Assembly (NCBI RefSeq): GCF_017571495.1
Contig: NZ_JAGETZ010000003.1
Location: 496,001 to 560,000 of the forward strand
Source of the DNA: Hymenobacter negativus
Lineage (GTDB): Bacteria; Bacteroidota; Bacteroidia; Cytophagales; Hymenobacteraceae
Direction: 5' to 3'
Length of the DNA stretch: 64,000 bases
How positions within the stretch are numbered: the first letter of the stretch is position 1; each line of letters begins with the position of its first letter. Shown here piece by piece: positions 32,862 through 42,377 of the stretch. Position numbers and translations under genes: made by a program. Below the pieces are notes generated by a model. The model saw only the letters and a program-made list of their open reading frames with translations, was not told the origin of the DNA and searched no databases.

Positions 32862-33401
32862 CGTGTAGGTTAGCTCGCTGATAATACCAGCAGCAGCTGG
32901 ATTGGGCCACGGCTGGCTGAGCACCGATTCGGGTGCTTTGCTGGCCGTGGTTGCCAGGGCACGCTGGGAGGCGTCGAAAGTAACCGTAATGTAGGTGGAA
33001 TCCTGCGTGCCTTGCTCATAGAGGGCATAGCGGATGATGGTGATGCCCGGCATGTTGTTGGGCGTATAGTCGAGCACCATGCTGTTATCCGTGCTGCCAT
33101 TGGTCAGGGTGATTTGAGCAGGGGCTGTAGTCGTGGTGGGCGGGTAGCAGTTTACGCCAAAGCAGAAGTTGTTCTCGGAGCCGGGTACTTCGGTCCGAAC
33201 TTGACGCTGCAGGCCCAGCCGCAGGCTGCGGCCAGAGTTGTTGGTAATAATAACATCGGCCTGCAAGGGCAGGGACTGAGAAAAGCCACCTCTGATGGTG
33301 ACGGCCGGAGCACCGCTCATGGTAACGCCTTGCAGACGGCCGGCCTGGCTGGCAGTGGCCGCGCCGAGCAGCAGCGCGGCAGAGAGTAAGAATTTGTTCA
33401 T
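32649..33401 (-). CDS. Secreted protein with T9SS sorting domain
   Basis: 250 residues from ATG at 33399-33401: signal peptide (MNKFLLSAALLLGAATASQAG), a ~120-residue beta-rich domain ('VIITNNSGRSLRLGLQRQV', 'TDNSMVLDYTPNNMPG') and a C-terminal sorting domain ('SQPWPNPAAAGIISELTY', 'LAAGIYSCLLLSG'). The last 213 bases overlap the ppk1 3' end on the opposite strand. The well-formed sorting domain argues that this frame is genuine. Function of the mature domain is unknown. Confidence 0.75.
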   Translation of the reverse strand: MNKFLLSAALLLGAATASQAGRLQGVTMSGAPAVTIRGGFSQSLPLQADVIITNNSGRSLRLGLQRQVRTEVPGSENNFCFGVNCYPPTTTTAPAQITLTNGSTDNSMVLDYTPNNMPGITIIRYALYEQGTQDSTYITVTFDASQRALATTASKAPESVLSQPWPNPAAAGIISELTYTLPANSRGAHLVLVSMADGRRVRDILLPVTLAEGLVRFRTDGLAAGIYSCLLLSGADGRGELLAARRLQVQ

Positions 33402-33622
33402 GCTATGTAAGGTGGTGAAGGGGGTGAACGAATAAAGTGCCTGAAACAAAAATACGTGGGAAACGGCAAATTAGCTGCCTGGTAACGTGGGATGAGGCTA
33501 TATATCTTAACTTTAAGGCGCCACGAAGACAAATTCACCCCGAGAGATGCGACCGTCAGGTCACAATTTTTGCCAATTTCCTCATACTTTCTTCTAAATA
33601 TTCCTTTCTCTTCAGCTAATCC

Positions 33623-35662
33623 ATGAAAAAAACTCTCCTCGCCACAATTTGCGCATTGGGAGCATTGGTCAGCCGTCCGGCGGCTGCCCAGTACTACGTT
33701 TTGCCAAACCTGCAGGCCGGCCAGAACCCGGGTGCACTAAATACCGACGATGAAACCCGCCACGATGTGTCGTTGGCGCCATGGAATCTAATTCTGACCG
33801 GCTCAAATAACACCCAGAGTACCCCTGAGTGGACGGCAGTGCAGACGATGCCCTTTGGTTTTCAGATGAACGGGCAGACGTTCAACAGCTATAAGGTATC
33901 AAGCAGCGGCGTGCTGACCTTCAGCACCGGCGCTACGGCGGTGCCCAGCACCCAAAACCGGGCCTTGCCCGATGCAGCGATTCCCGATAACTCGGTGTGT
34001 GTGTGGGGCACGCTGATGACCAATAACTATGACTACATCGTAACCAAGACCTTTGGTACGGCTCCCAACCGCCAGCACTGGGTACAGTTCAATTCGATAA
34101 GCATTCCGGGAGGCAGCACCAACGTGGCTTACGCCAATGGGGTCATCTACCTGTGCATCGTGTTTGAAGAAAGCACGAATAAGGTGTATACCGTGTGGCA
34201 GCGCTCGAATACCGAGCCGCAGACCCTGACGGTGGGCATCCAATTATCGGCTACGCAGGCGGTTCAGGCACCTGGTTCGCCAGCCGTAACGGTCCCCAAC
34301 CTGGCCGACCTGACGCCTGCCGACAACGGCTACTACGAGTTTGGGCCCGGTACTCAGGCCGTGCGCGACATCTCGGGCCGCGCCATCCGCTTGCCCCACA
34401 CGGCAGCAAAACAATCGAACGTGACCATCCAAGGTGCATTTCAGAACCTCGGAACCCAGACAGTGACGAACGTTACGGCTAACTACCGGATTAATAACGG
34501 GCCAGTTGTTTCGGCCCCAATGACGGGCTTGAATGTGGCCTACCTTGATACGGCAGCATTCGTTCATCCCACGGCCTGGGTGCCCACCACAGGCGGGGTG
34601 CACCGGGTACGGGCCTGGTTTTCTAATATTAACGGCGGCATCGACCAGAATTTCACGAACGACACACTACGGGCAACCGTAGTAGTGGCCGACTCTACAA
34701 TGCAGCGCACGGTGGTAGAAGAAGACTTCACCAGCAGCACCTGCGGTCCTTGTCGCTTGGGCAATGCTAATACCCGGGCCCTCAACACGCCGGCGCAGCA
34801 GCCGAAGTTTGTGGAAATTAAATACCAGCAAAACTTCCCGGCTCCCGGCAACGACCCCTACTACACTGCCGAAAGCGGGGCCCGCTTTGGCTACTACAGC
34901 GGCTCGTATATTCCTTATATGCTGCTTGATGGAGGCTGGAACGAGAACTCGCAGAGCTATACCATCAGCATTCTCGACCAGTTCCGGGCCCGGCCCGCTA
35001 TGGTTCGCGTGGGCGGTAGCTACACGCTACGCAACAACGTGGTAGCGGCCACGGCCTCGGTGAAGCCGCTGTTTCCCATTCCAGCAGGCCGCTTGGTAGC
35101 ACACATGGTCGTGACGGAGCGCGAAACCCAGCTCAATGCGCGTACCAATGGCGAAACCCGCTTTTTTGACGTGATGAAGAAAATGCTGCCCAACCAAAAC
35201 GGTACGGTATTGCCGGCCCTGGCTTCGGGCCAGGCTTATGCCCTGACGCAGTCTTTCGATGTCACTACGCTGCCCAGCACGCAAGCAGTGGAGCATTTCG
35301 ATTCGTTGCGCGTCGTGGTTTTTGTGCAGGATTTGGTGACGAAAGAGGTGTACCAGGGCGGCTACCTAACCCTGCGTAATCCACTGGCCACCCGCACGGC
35401 CCAAACCGGCCCGGTCTTCGCCCTGGCACCAAACCCAACGGCTGGCCGGACCACTCTTTTCGTGACGTTGGCACGTTCCGAGAATGTACGTGTGGAAGTG
35501 CTGGATGCCGTAGGCCGCCGCGTGCTGGACCGCCCGACGCAAAGCCTAGCCGCCGGTCCGCAGGAGCTTACGCTGGAACTGGGCCACCGCCCCGCCGGCC
35601 TTTATACAGTGCGGCTGAGTACTAGCCAAGGCGTCCGCACCAGTAAGCTTACTATTGAATAA
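33623..35662 (+). CDS. Secreted Omp28-like protein with T9SS sorting domain (copy 1)
   Basis: 679 residues. Signal peptide; N-terminal beta domain (~25-250: 'YYVLPNLQAGQNPGALNTDDE'); linker domain with 'LGTQTVTNVTANYRI'; Omp28/thioredoxin-like domain (~360-600) beginning 'VVEEDFTSSTCGPCRLGNAN' with a Cys-x2-Cys; C-terminal sorting domain ('LAPNPTAGRTTLFV', 'AGLYTVRLS'). Omp28 family proteins have a thioredoxin-like fold and are surface-exposed. Its paralogue follows directly, so this is a tandem duplication. Followed by a strong terminator. Confidence 0.85.
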   Translation: MKKTLLATICALGALVSRPAAAQYYVLPNLQAGQNPGALNTDDETRHDVSLAPWNLILTGSNNTQSTPEWTAVQTMPFGFQMNGQTFNSYKVSSSGVLTFSTGATAVPSTQNRALPDAAIPDNSVCVWGTLMTNNYDYIVTKTFGTAPNRQHWVQFNSISIPGGSTNVAYANGVIYLCIVFEESTNKVYTVWQRSNTEPQTLTVGIQLSATQAVQAPGSPAVTVPNLADLTPADNGYYEFGPGTQAVRDISGRAIRLPHTAAKQSNVTIQGAFQNLGTQTVTNVTANYRINNGPVVSAPMTGLNVAYLDTAAFVHPTAWVPTTGGVHRVRAWFSNINGGIDQNFTNDTLRATVVVADSTMQRTVVEEDFTSSTCGPCRLGNANTRALNTPAQQPKFVEIKYQQNFPAPGNDPYYTAESGARFGYYSGSYIPYMLLDGGWNENSQSYTISILDQFRARPAMVRVGGSYTLRNNVVAATASVKPLFPIPAGRLVAHMVVTERETQLNARTNGETRFFDVMKKMLPNQNGTVLPALASGQAYALTQSFDVTTLPSTQAVEHFDSLRVVVFVQDLVTKEVYQGGYLTLRNPLATRTAQTGPVFALAPNPTAGRTTLFVTLARSENVRVEVLDAVGRRVLDRPTQSLAAGPQELTLELGHRPAGLYTVRLSTSQGVRTSKLTIE

Positions 35663-35664
35663 TG

Positions 35665-35705
35665 AAAAGACTGGCCCAGCTGTAATAGCTGGGCCAGTCT
35701 TTTTT
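35665..35705. terminator. Terminator between the Omp28-like paralogues
   Basis: AAAAGACTGGCCCAGCT / AGCTGGGCCAGTCTTTT, perfect 17-bp stem with a 5-base loop and T6 tail. Symmetric, so bidirectional. Confidence 0.94.
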
Positions 35706-35756
35706 GTATTAGTTTAGCAAAACACTTAGGCTTCCATTTCACTAAAACACAGTTTC

Positions 35757-37781
35757 ATGAAAAAACTATTACTCCTGACCGGCTTGTCGCTTGGCGTACT
35801 TGCTGCTCAGCCGGCCGTCGCCCAGTACTACCTGGTGCCCAATCTCAACGCCAACCAGAATCCAAGTGGGTTGAATAACGATGACGAGTATCCCGTAGGT
35901 GGAGGCTTAGGCACCGGCTGGACCACTTTGCTGACCGGGACGGCTGCGTCTTTCACCGCGCCAATCTGGTCGTCGGTAGCCACCATCCCGTTTACGTTTC
36001 AATTCAATGGGCAGGCAGTAACTGACTATAAAATTGCTACCAGTGGCGTCCTAACCTTTACAACCGCTGTGACTGCGGTGCCTTCGGCGACCAATGCTAC
36101 GCTGCCTAATGCTCAGATTCCCGATAAATCAGTTTGCGTATGGGGCATGGCGGCTAACGCAGGCGATTACATCATCACCAAAACCTTTGGTACGGCTCCC
36201 CGCCGGCAGCATTGGATTCAATTTAACTCCTACAGCAAGCCAGCAAACACAACCATTTTCACCTATTGGAGCATCGTGCTGGAGGAAGGCACCAACAACA
36301 TTTACGTGGTTGACCAGCGCTCAAACGTAACGACCGGCCTCAACCTGACGGTAGGGGTGCAGGTGAATGCGACAACGGCCACGCAGGTAGCAGGTTCGCC
36401 CGCTGTCAATTCCTTGACAGTGAGTGGTCCGACTCCGATAGACAATACATATTACTCGTTCATCTACGGCACGCCTCCCACCCGCGACCTGGCTTTGCGC
36501 ACGTTGACGCTGCCCACGGTAGCTTCGCGCCAGAGCCCAATCCCGGTAGGCGGGACGCTGCTCAACCTGGGCACGCAAGCTGTTACCAGCTACACGGTGA
36601 ACTACAAAGTCAACAACGGCACGACGGTTTCCGGTAACGTGACCGGGGCAAATATCAATTCGCAGGCTGGGGGAACATTCAGCCATCCGACGCCGTGGCA
36701 GCCAACGGCTGGTGGCAACTACAACCTGAAAGTATGGCTAAGCAACCCCAACGGTGCCGCAGACCAGAATCCCAGCAATGATACACTGAGCGCCTTGGTA
36801 TTTGTGGGAGACTCAACAATGCGTCGGAAAGTGGTGGAGGAATCGTTTACAAGCAGCACCTGCCCTCCTTGCAACCCCGGCAATATCAACGTGCAGGCGG
36901 TGAACCGTGCCAACCCGGGCAAGTACGTGGTAATCCGTTACCAGCAAAATTTTCCGGCGCCCGGCAATGACCCGTACTACACCGCTGAGAGCGGTGCCCG
37001 CTTCAACTTCTATGGCCTGAATGCTATCCCATACCTCATGCTGGATGGCGGCTGGCAGGATAACTCCAACTCGCTGACTACGGCAGTGCTGACTCAATAC
37101 CAGAGCAAGCCTTCGGTGATGCGGGTGGGTGGCAGCTACACCCTGACGGGTGGCAACACTGTAACGGCCACGGCATTCGTGCGTCCGTTCCTGAACTTCC
37201 CGGCAGGTCGCCTGGTGGCTCACATGGTGGTAACGGAGCGCCGCACGGTGCTGAATGCCCGTACCAACGGGGAGGTAGAGTTTCATGATGTGATGAAGAA
37301 AATGCTGCCAAACCAAAGCGGTACCCCGCTTCCGGCATTGACATCGGGCCAGAACTTTGCGCTGAACCAATCCTTCAACGTAAGCACCTTGCCCACTGCA
37401 CAGGCAGTAGAACATTTTGATAGCCTGCGGGTGGTGGTATTCGTGCAGGATGTAATAACCAAGGAAGTATATCAGGGCGAGTATATGACGCTCCGGAACC
37501 CGCTGGCTACGCGCACTGCTCAGGTAGGAACGGCTTTCCAGCTGGCTCCAAACCCGGCTTCGGGCCGCACCACGCTCTTCGTAAACCTGACCAAGCCCGA
37601 GACGGTGCGCGTGGAAGTGCTGGACGTGGTGGGCCGCAAAGTGCTCAGCCTTTCTTCGCTGCAGCTGGGTGCCGGAGCGCAGGAGTTGCCCCTGAACCTG
37701 GCTCGTGCAGCAGCCGGCATCTACACGGTTCGTCTGACGACCAGTGCCGGTGTGCGTACGCAAAAACTGACGCTGGAATAG
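35757..37781 (+). CDS. Secreted Omp28-like protein with T9SS sorting domain (copy 2)
   Basis: 674 residues, paralogue of the upstream gene along the whole length: same N-terminal 'YYLVPNLNANQNPSGLNNDDE', same 'EESFTSSTCPPCNPGNINV' Cys-x2-Cys motif, same 'PAPGNDPYYTAESGARF', and sorting domain 'LAPNPASGRTTLFVNL' ... 'AGIYTVRLTT'. Each copy has its own terminator, so the two are separate transcription units that could be switched independently. Likely a surface thioredoxin-fold protein of unknown substrate. Confidence 0.85.
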   Translation: MKKLLLLTGLSLGVLAAQPAVAQYYLVPNLNANQNPSGLNNDDEYPVGGGLGTGWTTLLTGTAASFTAPIWSSVATIPFTFQFNGQAVTDYKIATSGVLTFTTAVTAVPSATNATLPNAQIPDKSVCVWGMAANAGDYIITKTFGTAPRRQHWIQFNSYSKPANTTIFTYWSIVLEEGTNNIYVVDQRSNVTTGLNLTVGVQVNATTATQVAGSPAVNSLTVSGPTPIDNTYYSFIYGTPPTRDLALRTLTLPTVASRQSPIPVGGTLLNLGTQAVTSYTVNYKVNNGTTVSGNVTGANINSQAGGTFSHPTPWQPTAGGNYNLKVWLSNPNGAADQNPSNDTLSALVFVGDSTMRRKVVEESFTSSTCPPCNPGNINVQAVNRANPGKYVVIRYQQNFPAPGNDPYYTAESGARFNFYGLNAIPYLMLDGGWQDNSNSLTTAVLTQYQSKPSVMRVGGSYTLTGGNTVTATAFVRPFLNFPAGRLVAHMVVTERRTVLNARTNGEVEFHDVMKKMLPNQSGTPLPALTSGQNFALNQSFNVSTLPTAQAVEHFDSLRVVVFVQDVITKEVYQGEYMTLRNPLATRTAQVGTAFQLAPNPASGRTTLFVNLTKPETVRVEVLDVVGRKVLSLSSLQLGAGAQELPLNLARAAAGIYTVRLTTSAGVRTQKLTLE

Positions 37782-37801
37782 CGTTTACGCAGTATCTTTA
37801 G

Positions 37802-37845
37802 CAAGCCCGGTCTGGTGCCACCCAAGCCGGCCGGGCTTGTCTTTT
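37802..37845 (+). terminator. Terminator after Omp28-like copy 2
   Basis: CAAGCCCGG / CCGGGCTTG with a 20-base loop (that contains a small GC helix) and a TCTTTT tail. Sits 20 bases before the GTG of the thioredoxin gene. Confidence 0.75.
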
Positions 37846-37865
37846 CTCCTCCCTTCTCTTCTCAC

Positions 37866-38450
37866 GTGAAAAAAAATCTTTCCTTGCTCGTGCTAACGGC
37901 CGTATTGGCCCTGGGCACGGGCGCGCGGACCTACGCGCAGTCGGGTTCATCGGCCCCGGCTCAGGCGGCCACGCCGAACGATGCCGACCTGAAAACCCGC
38001 AAGCTGCCCGCCGTCACGGTGCGCACGCTGGATGGCAAGGCCCTGAGCACGGCGGCGCTGCCGGGCGTGGGGCAGGGCAAGCCCGTCATCATCAGCTTTT
38101 GGGCGACGTGGTGCAAGCCCTGCATTGCGGAGCTGACCAACATTCACGAGCTGTTTCCGGATTTGCAAGCCGAAACGGGCGCTACGCTCATTGCCATCAG
38201 CATTGATGATGCGCGCAATGCTGCCAAAGTGGGGCCACTAACCAAAGGTCGGGGCTGGACCTATCCCGTGTACCTCGACCAAAACCAGGACCTGAAGCGG
38301 GCCCTGAACGTGAACAACATCCCGCATACCTTCCTGCTGGACGGGGCAGGTAACATCGTATGGCAGCACAATGCCTATAATGAAGGCGACGAAAACCACC
38401 TGCTCGACCTGGTGCGCAAAGTGGCCAAAGGCGAACAGATAAGCCAATAG
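37866..38450 (+). CDS. TlpA-like periplasmic thioredoxin
   Basis: 194 residues with GTG start, giving a signal peptide (MKKNLSLLVLTAVLALGTGA after initiation). The thioredoxin domain carries 'FWATWCKPCIAELTNI' (catalytic Cys-Lys-Pro-Cys, near residues 84-87), 'IAISIDDARNAAKV', and the cis-Pro loop 'NNIPHTFLLD'. TlpA-type proteins reduce or oxidise exported disulfides. Neighbours include Omp28-fold proteins with their own Cys-x2-Cys, so a common redox pathway is plausible. The upstream ATG at 37815 would lie within the terminator region and lack a signal peptide. Confidence 0.9.
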   Translation: MKKNLSLLVLTAVLALGTGARTYAQSGSSAPAQAATPNDADLKTRKLPAVTVRTLDGKALSTAALPGVGQGKPVIISFWATWCKPCIAELTNIHELFPDLQAETGATLIAISIDDARNAAKVGPLTKGRGWTYPVYLDQNQDLKRALNVNNIPHTFLLDGAGNIVWQHNAYNEGDENHLLDLVRKVAKGEQISQ

Positions 38451-38492
38451 TCGACCAATCATTGCCGACCCTGCCTATTGTTTTACTTCCCG

Positions 38493-38533
38493 AATACCAG
38501 TCGTAAGCCTTAACTTTCGACTGGTATTTTTTA
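38493..38533. terminator. Terminator after the thioredoxin gene
   Basis: AATACCAGTCG / CGACTGGTATT with a 14-base loop and TTTTTT tail. Confidence 0.85.
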
Positions 38534-38546
38534 TGCTATTTATTTG

Positions 38547-40199
38547 ATGACACACATTTACCGTAAGCTGCCGGTAGGGCTCGCACTACTGATAGCTCCA
38601 CTGGCGGTCCAGGCTCAGACTGGCAATGTACTCGACGGTGCTCAGGTCCACGGCGATTTTCAGACCGATGTGCAGAGCTATAAGGCCGACCCGGCCATTG
38701 GGGCCCCGGAAGTGCGCGAGCGGGTGCGCAGCAACACCTTCGCCAACCTGATTCTTTCGGCGGGCAAGTTCTCGGCCGGCGTGCGCTATGAGGCCTACCT
38801 GCCGCCGCTGCAGGGCTTCGACCAGCGCTACAACGGCCAGGGCATTCCGTATCGCTACGCCACTTACGACGCCGGCCGCTTTGCCGTGACGGTGGGCAAC
38901 TTCTACGAGCAGTTTGGCTCGGGCTTGGTTTTCCGGGCCTACGAGGAGCGCAACCTTGGCATTGATACTTCCATCGACGGGCTGCGGGTGCGCTTGCAGC
39001 CGGTGCGGGGCGTGCGCATTACCGGTTTGGCGGGCAAGCAGCGCTACTTTTTCGACAAGGCGCCGGCCATCGTTCGGGGCGCTGATGCGGAAGTGAGCTT
39101 GAATGAACTCGTGCCGGGCCTTGACTCGGCCGCGACGCGCCTTACCGTGGGCGGCTCGTTTGTGAGTAAGTACCAGGCGGCCGACGACCCACTCCTGATT
39201 CTGCCCGAAAACGTAGGAGCTGGGGCGGGCCGCGTGAGCATCAGCAACGGCGGTTTCGTGTTCAATGGCGAGTATGCGTATCGGGCGAATGACCCGTCGG
39301 TTGCCAACGGCTTTATTTATCGGAAGGGCGAGTCGTTGCTCGTGACGACCAGCTACGCCCGCAACGGCTTCGGCATTGTAGCCGGCCTCAAGCGGGTTGA
39401 TAACTTCGACTTCCGCACCGACCGCAACGCCACGGGTATCCTGAACCGGCTCAACTTTCTGCCCGCCCTCACCAAGCAGCATACCTACCTGCTGGCAGCC
39501 AGTATTTACCCCTACGCCACGCAGCCACTGGGCGAAGTCAGCGGCCAGCTGGAGTTGACGTACCACTTGCCCAGCGGACCCATCGGCGGCCATTACGGCA
39601 CTGACATTGCGGTGAACTACTCGGCGGTGAACAACCTGGAAACGAATCCGCTGAACGACGCGAAGACCACAAAGCAGGGCTACACTTCCGACTTCTTTAA
39701 AGTGGGCGGCACGCCGTATTTTCGCGATTTTAACGTGGAAGTGCACCGGCGCTTCTCCACCAAATTGAAGGCCAATGCCATGTACGCGCACTTCGTGTAC
39801 AACAAAGATGTGGTGGAAGGCGTGGCCGGTTTCGGCACCATTACTTCCGACCTGGGCGTGATAGATGTGGCCTACAAGTTCTCGCCCAAGCACAGCCTGC
39901 GCGGCGAACTACAAACCCTGCAAACCAAGCGCGACCAGGGTTCGTGGGCGGCGGCTCTGCTGGAATATACGTATTCGCCCCACTTCTTTGCAACGGTGTA
40001 TGACCAGTACAACTACGGCAACGACGACCCTACCAAGCAGATTCATTACCTGGTGGGGCAGGTGGGCTATATTGGCGGGACCACGCGCATTGCGGCGGGC
40101 TACGGCCGGCAGCGGGCGGGCATTGTGTGCGTGGGCGGTGTGTGCCGCTACGTGCCAGCCTCCAACGGGGCTACCTTGAGCATCACCAGTTCTTTTTAA
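38547..40199 (+). CDS. Outer-membrane beta-barrel, DUF6029
   Basis: 550 residues. Signal peptide (cleavage near 'AVQAQTG'), followed by 'VHGDFQTDVQSYKADPAIGAPEVRERVRSNTF' and alternating amphipathic strands such as 'RFAVTVGNFYEQFGSGLVFRAYEERNLGIDTSIDG', ending in Phe ('LSITSSF'), the signature of a barrel inserted by BAM. The N-terminal pattern matches DUF6029 proteins of Bacteroidota. It starts 13 bases after the thioredoxin terminator and precedes the Omp28 lipoprotein gene. Ligand unknown. Confidence 0.8.
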   Translation: MTHIYRKLPVGLALLIAPLAVQAQTGNVLDGAQVHGDFQTDVQSYKADPAIGAPEVRERVRSNTFANLILSAGKFSAGVRYEAYLPPLQGFDQRYNGQGIPYRYATYDAGRFAVTVGNFYEQFGSGLVFRAYEERNLGIDTSIDGLRVRLQPVRGVRITGLAGKQRYFFDKAPAIVRGADAEVSLNELVPGLDSAATRLTVGGSFVSKYQAADDPLLILPENVGAGAGRVSISNGGFVFNGEYAYRANDPSVANGFIYRKGESLLVTTSYARNGFGIVAGLKRVDNFDFRTDRNATGILNRLNFLPALTKQHTYLLAASIYPYATQPLGEVSGQLELTYHLPSGPIGGHYGTDIAVNYSAVNNLETNPLNDAKTTKQGYTSDFFKVGGTPYFRDFNVEVHRRFSTKLKANAMYAHFVYNKDVVEGVAGFGTITSDLGVIDVAYKFSPKHSLRGELQTLQTKRDQGSWAAALLEYTYSPHFFATVYDQYNYGNDDPTKQIHYLVGQVGYIGGTTRIAAGYGRQRAGIVCVGGVCRYVPASNGATLSITSSF

Positions 40200-40269
40200 G
40201 CAACTAATAGGCCGCCATAAACAGTTGAGCCTTATGCCGACTGTCGGCTGCCATGTATCGAATTCTGTT

Positions 40270-41226
40270 ATGAAAAATACTTCTTTTGCCTGGATGGCGT
40301 CGGCGGTTTTGGCGCTGAGCGGTTTGGCCGCATTGCCGGCTTGCGATGTCGTTGATAATCCGACGCGGGCGATAGTAACCTCAAGTCTCACCCCGGTTGA
40401 GCAAGCGCGGCTAGACTCGGCTGAAGCCACGCAAACTGCCCTGCCGTTGACGCAGAACGTGCTGATTGAGGACTACACCGGTCAATATTGCGGCAATTGC
40501 CCCAGAGCTGCCCACATGGCCGACTCGATGCGCCAGAAATACCCCGGCCGTGTGGTCGTAACCGAAGTGCACGTTACGGATTACTTCGCTGCGCCACGCC
40601 TGCCGCATTTTCCAATTGATTTCCGGGTGCCTGATATTTCCCTGCCCCTGCCCAATACTGCAGCAAGCACGGCCATCACACAGGCATTTGACCTTGAGAA
40701 CCGGGGACTGCCTCAGGGAGCCGTGAACCGGGCCCGTTTCACCGCCGCCAACAACGACCCGGTGGCTACATTCTCACTATGGCCAGCGGTGGTGGCAGAG
40801 CAGCTAGCCCTGGCACCCACGGTAGAGCTGCGCGCCACACCGCTCTACAATCGTACTACCCGCTTTTTGCGCCTGAAAACGGCAACCAAGTACCTTACGG
40901 ACATGGCTGGGCGTAATATGCGTTTGGGCATTACCATGGTAGAAGACAGCCTGATTGGTGCCCAGAAAGACTACACTCTGAACCGCACTGCCAACCCTGA
41001 GCAGACGACGGAACACTACGAGCATCACAACGTGATGCGTGCGGCACTGGCTGGAACATTTGGTACGCTGCAGGTAACCGGGCCCACGTCCGGCCAGCAG
41101 TTCAGCGACTACCTGGGCTACAAACTGCCTGCTGACTGGAACGACCGGCATTGCTCCGTCATTGTGTACATCGCCGACGCTGATACCCGGCAGATTGTGC
41201 AGGTAACGCAAGTGAAGCTGCCGTAA
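40270..41226 (+). CDS. Omp28-related lipoprotein
   Basis: 318 residues. Signal peptide with lipobox LPAC (residues ~22-25, 'LAALPACDVV'). The body carries 'IEDYTGQYCGNCPRAAHMADSMRQKY' with a Cys-x2-Cys, 'GLPQGAVNRARF' and 'NDRHCSVIVYIADADTRQIVQV'. This is the Omp28 domain without the sorting domain of the larger paralogues. It is the last gene of the redox-like cluster and probably faces the periplasm or the outer surface. Confidence 0.85.
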   Translation: MKNTSFAWMASAVLALSGLAALPACDVVDNPTRAIVTSSLTPVEQARLDSAEATQTALPLTQNVLIEDYTGQYCGNCPRAAHMADSMRQKYPGRVVVTEVHVTDYFAAPRLPHFPIDFRVPDISLPLPNTAASTAITQAFDLENRGLPQGAVNRARFTAANNDPVATFSLWPAVVAEQLALAPTVELRATPLYNRTTRFLRLKTATKYLTDMAGRNMRLGITMVEDSLIGAQKDYTLNRTANPEQTTEHYEHHNVMRAALAGTFGTLQVTGPTSGQQFSDYLGYKLPADWNDRHCSVIVYIADADTRQIVQVTQVKLP

Positions 41227-41247
41227 ACGCCAAACCTTGGCTATAAC

Positions 41248-41284
41248 AAAAAGGCCCCGGCAACTGCTGCCGGGGCCTTTTTGT
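41248..41284. terminator. Bidirectional terminator between Omp28 lipoprotein and ppx
   Basis: AAAAAGGCCCCGGCA / TGCCGGGGCCTTTTT with a 5-base loop, between converging genes. Confidence 0.94.
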
Positions 41285-41296
41285 TATTTATAATCA

Positions 41297-42286
41297 TCAT
41301 TCGATGCCGGCCGGCTGGTTCTGCACATCAGGCACCGGGACGTGGGCGGGGTGGTTGTGCTCGGAGTTCATCTCATCGAAATGCTCTTCGAACAAGGCCT
41401 GGAGCATGCCGTCTTTCAGGCCAATGTCGGGCACCACCATGTTGTTGACGTTGGCCCACTGCATGGCGGAAAGGTAGATGTGGCCGGCTGGGATGATGAC
41501 GTCGGCGCGGTCGGGGTTGAGCATGGCCACGTTCACGCGCTCGGTCATGCTCAGGCCGGAGAGGCGGTTGAGCACGCCTTCGATGCTGCGCCGGGTGACG
41601 GGCTTGTCGGGGGCGGCGGGGGTGAGGCTGTAGATTTTGTTGATGTTGCCGCCCGTGCCAATGGCGCGGGTAACGTGGTACTGGCGGGCGTTGTGGCGCA
41701 CCCAGGCTTCCATGCGGGCCCACAATTCGGCCTGGGCCTCGGTGCCTGCGTTGCCGCTTTCTTCCTGCTGCATGCGCCGGATGGAGCCAATTTCGAACGA
41801 CTGCGCGGCCACCTTGCGGCGGTCGTGGTAGATGTTGAACTCGGTGCTGCCGCCGCCCACGTCGATGTGGAGGTAATGGCGCTTGTCTTCCAGCACGTGC
41901 TCGATGACACGGTTGATGTAGAACGCCTCGTCCTGGCCGTCAATTACCTTGATTTCCATGCCCAGTTCTTCGCGCACGCGAGCCGCAATAGCCGCGCCGT
42001 TGCTGGCCGAGCGCATGGCGGAGGTGGCGCACACGAGGTAGTGGGCCACGCTGTGCACCTCCATTAGCAGGCGCAAAGAGTGCAGAAATTTAACAAACTG
42101 CTCTTCTTTGGCCGGCGAGATTTCGCCGGTGGCAAACACGTCTTCGCCCAGGCGCATGGGAAAGCGCACGTACTCTACGCGCTTTAGGCGGTAGCGCCCT
42201 TCGTAATAAAGCACCGCTGAAATCTGACACCGAACGGCGTTGGACCCAATATCAATGGCGGCGAGCTTACGGAGGGGAAAATTCAT
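41297..42286 (-). CDS. ppx: Exopolyphosphatase (Ppx/GppA)
   Basis: 329 residues. ASKHA-fold phosphate motifs: 'AAIDIGSNAVRCQI' at the N-terminus, 'CATSAMRSASNGAAIA', 'IKVIDGQDEAFYI', 'LHIDVGGGSTEFNIY', 'IGTGGNINKIYSL' and 'ADVIIPAGHIYLSAM'. Ppx hydrolyses terminal phosphate of polyphosphate and related GppA converts pppGpp. Length is the short, single-catalytic-domain form usual in Bacteroidota. Genetic partner of ppk1 in the window but not adjacent. Confidence 0.93.
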   Translation of the reverse strand: MNFPLRKLAAIDIGSNAVRCQISAVLYYEGRYRLKRVEYVRFPMRLGEDVFATGEISPAKEEQFVKFLHSLRLLMEVHSVAHYLVCATSAMRSASNGAAIAARVREELGMEIKVIDGQDEAFYINRVIEHVLEDKRHYLHIDVGGGSTEFNIYHDRRKVAAQSFEIGSIRRMQQEESGNAGTEAQAELWARMEAWVRHNARQYHVTRAIGTGGNINKIYSLTPAAPDKPVTRRSIEGVLNRLSGLSMTERVNVAMLNPDRADVIIPAGHIYLSAMQWANVNNMVVPDIGLKDGMLQALFEEHFDEMNSEHNHPAHVPVPDVQNQPAGIE

Positions 42287-42377
42287 GCAATAAAATGGGA
42301 GTTAGGATGCGCTGAAAGCCCAAAGATAGGGCGATTGTGCGATGGCTGCGGTCTGGCGGTGCCGGCCCGGGGCATTG

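Noticed and set aside
41342..42067. 241-codon plus-strand frame inside ppx
   Set aside because: Antisense of a clear Ppx/GppA gene; high GC creates long open frames on the opposite strand.
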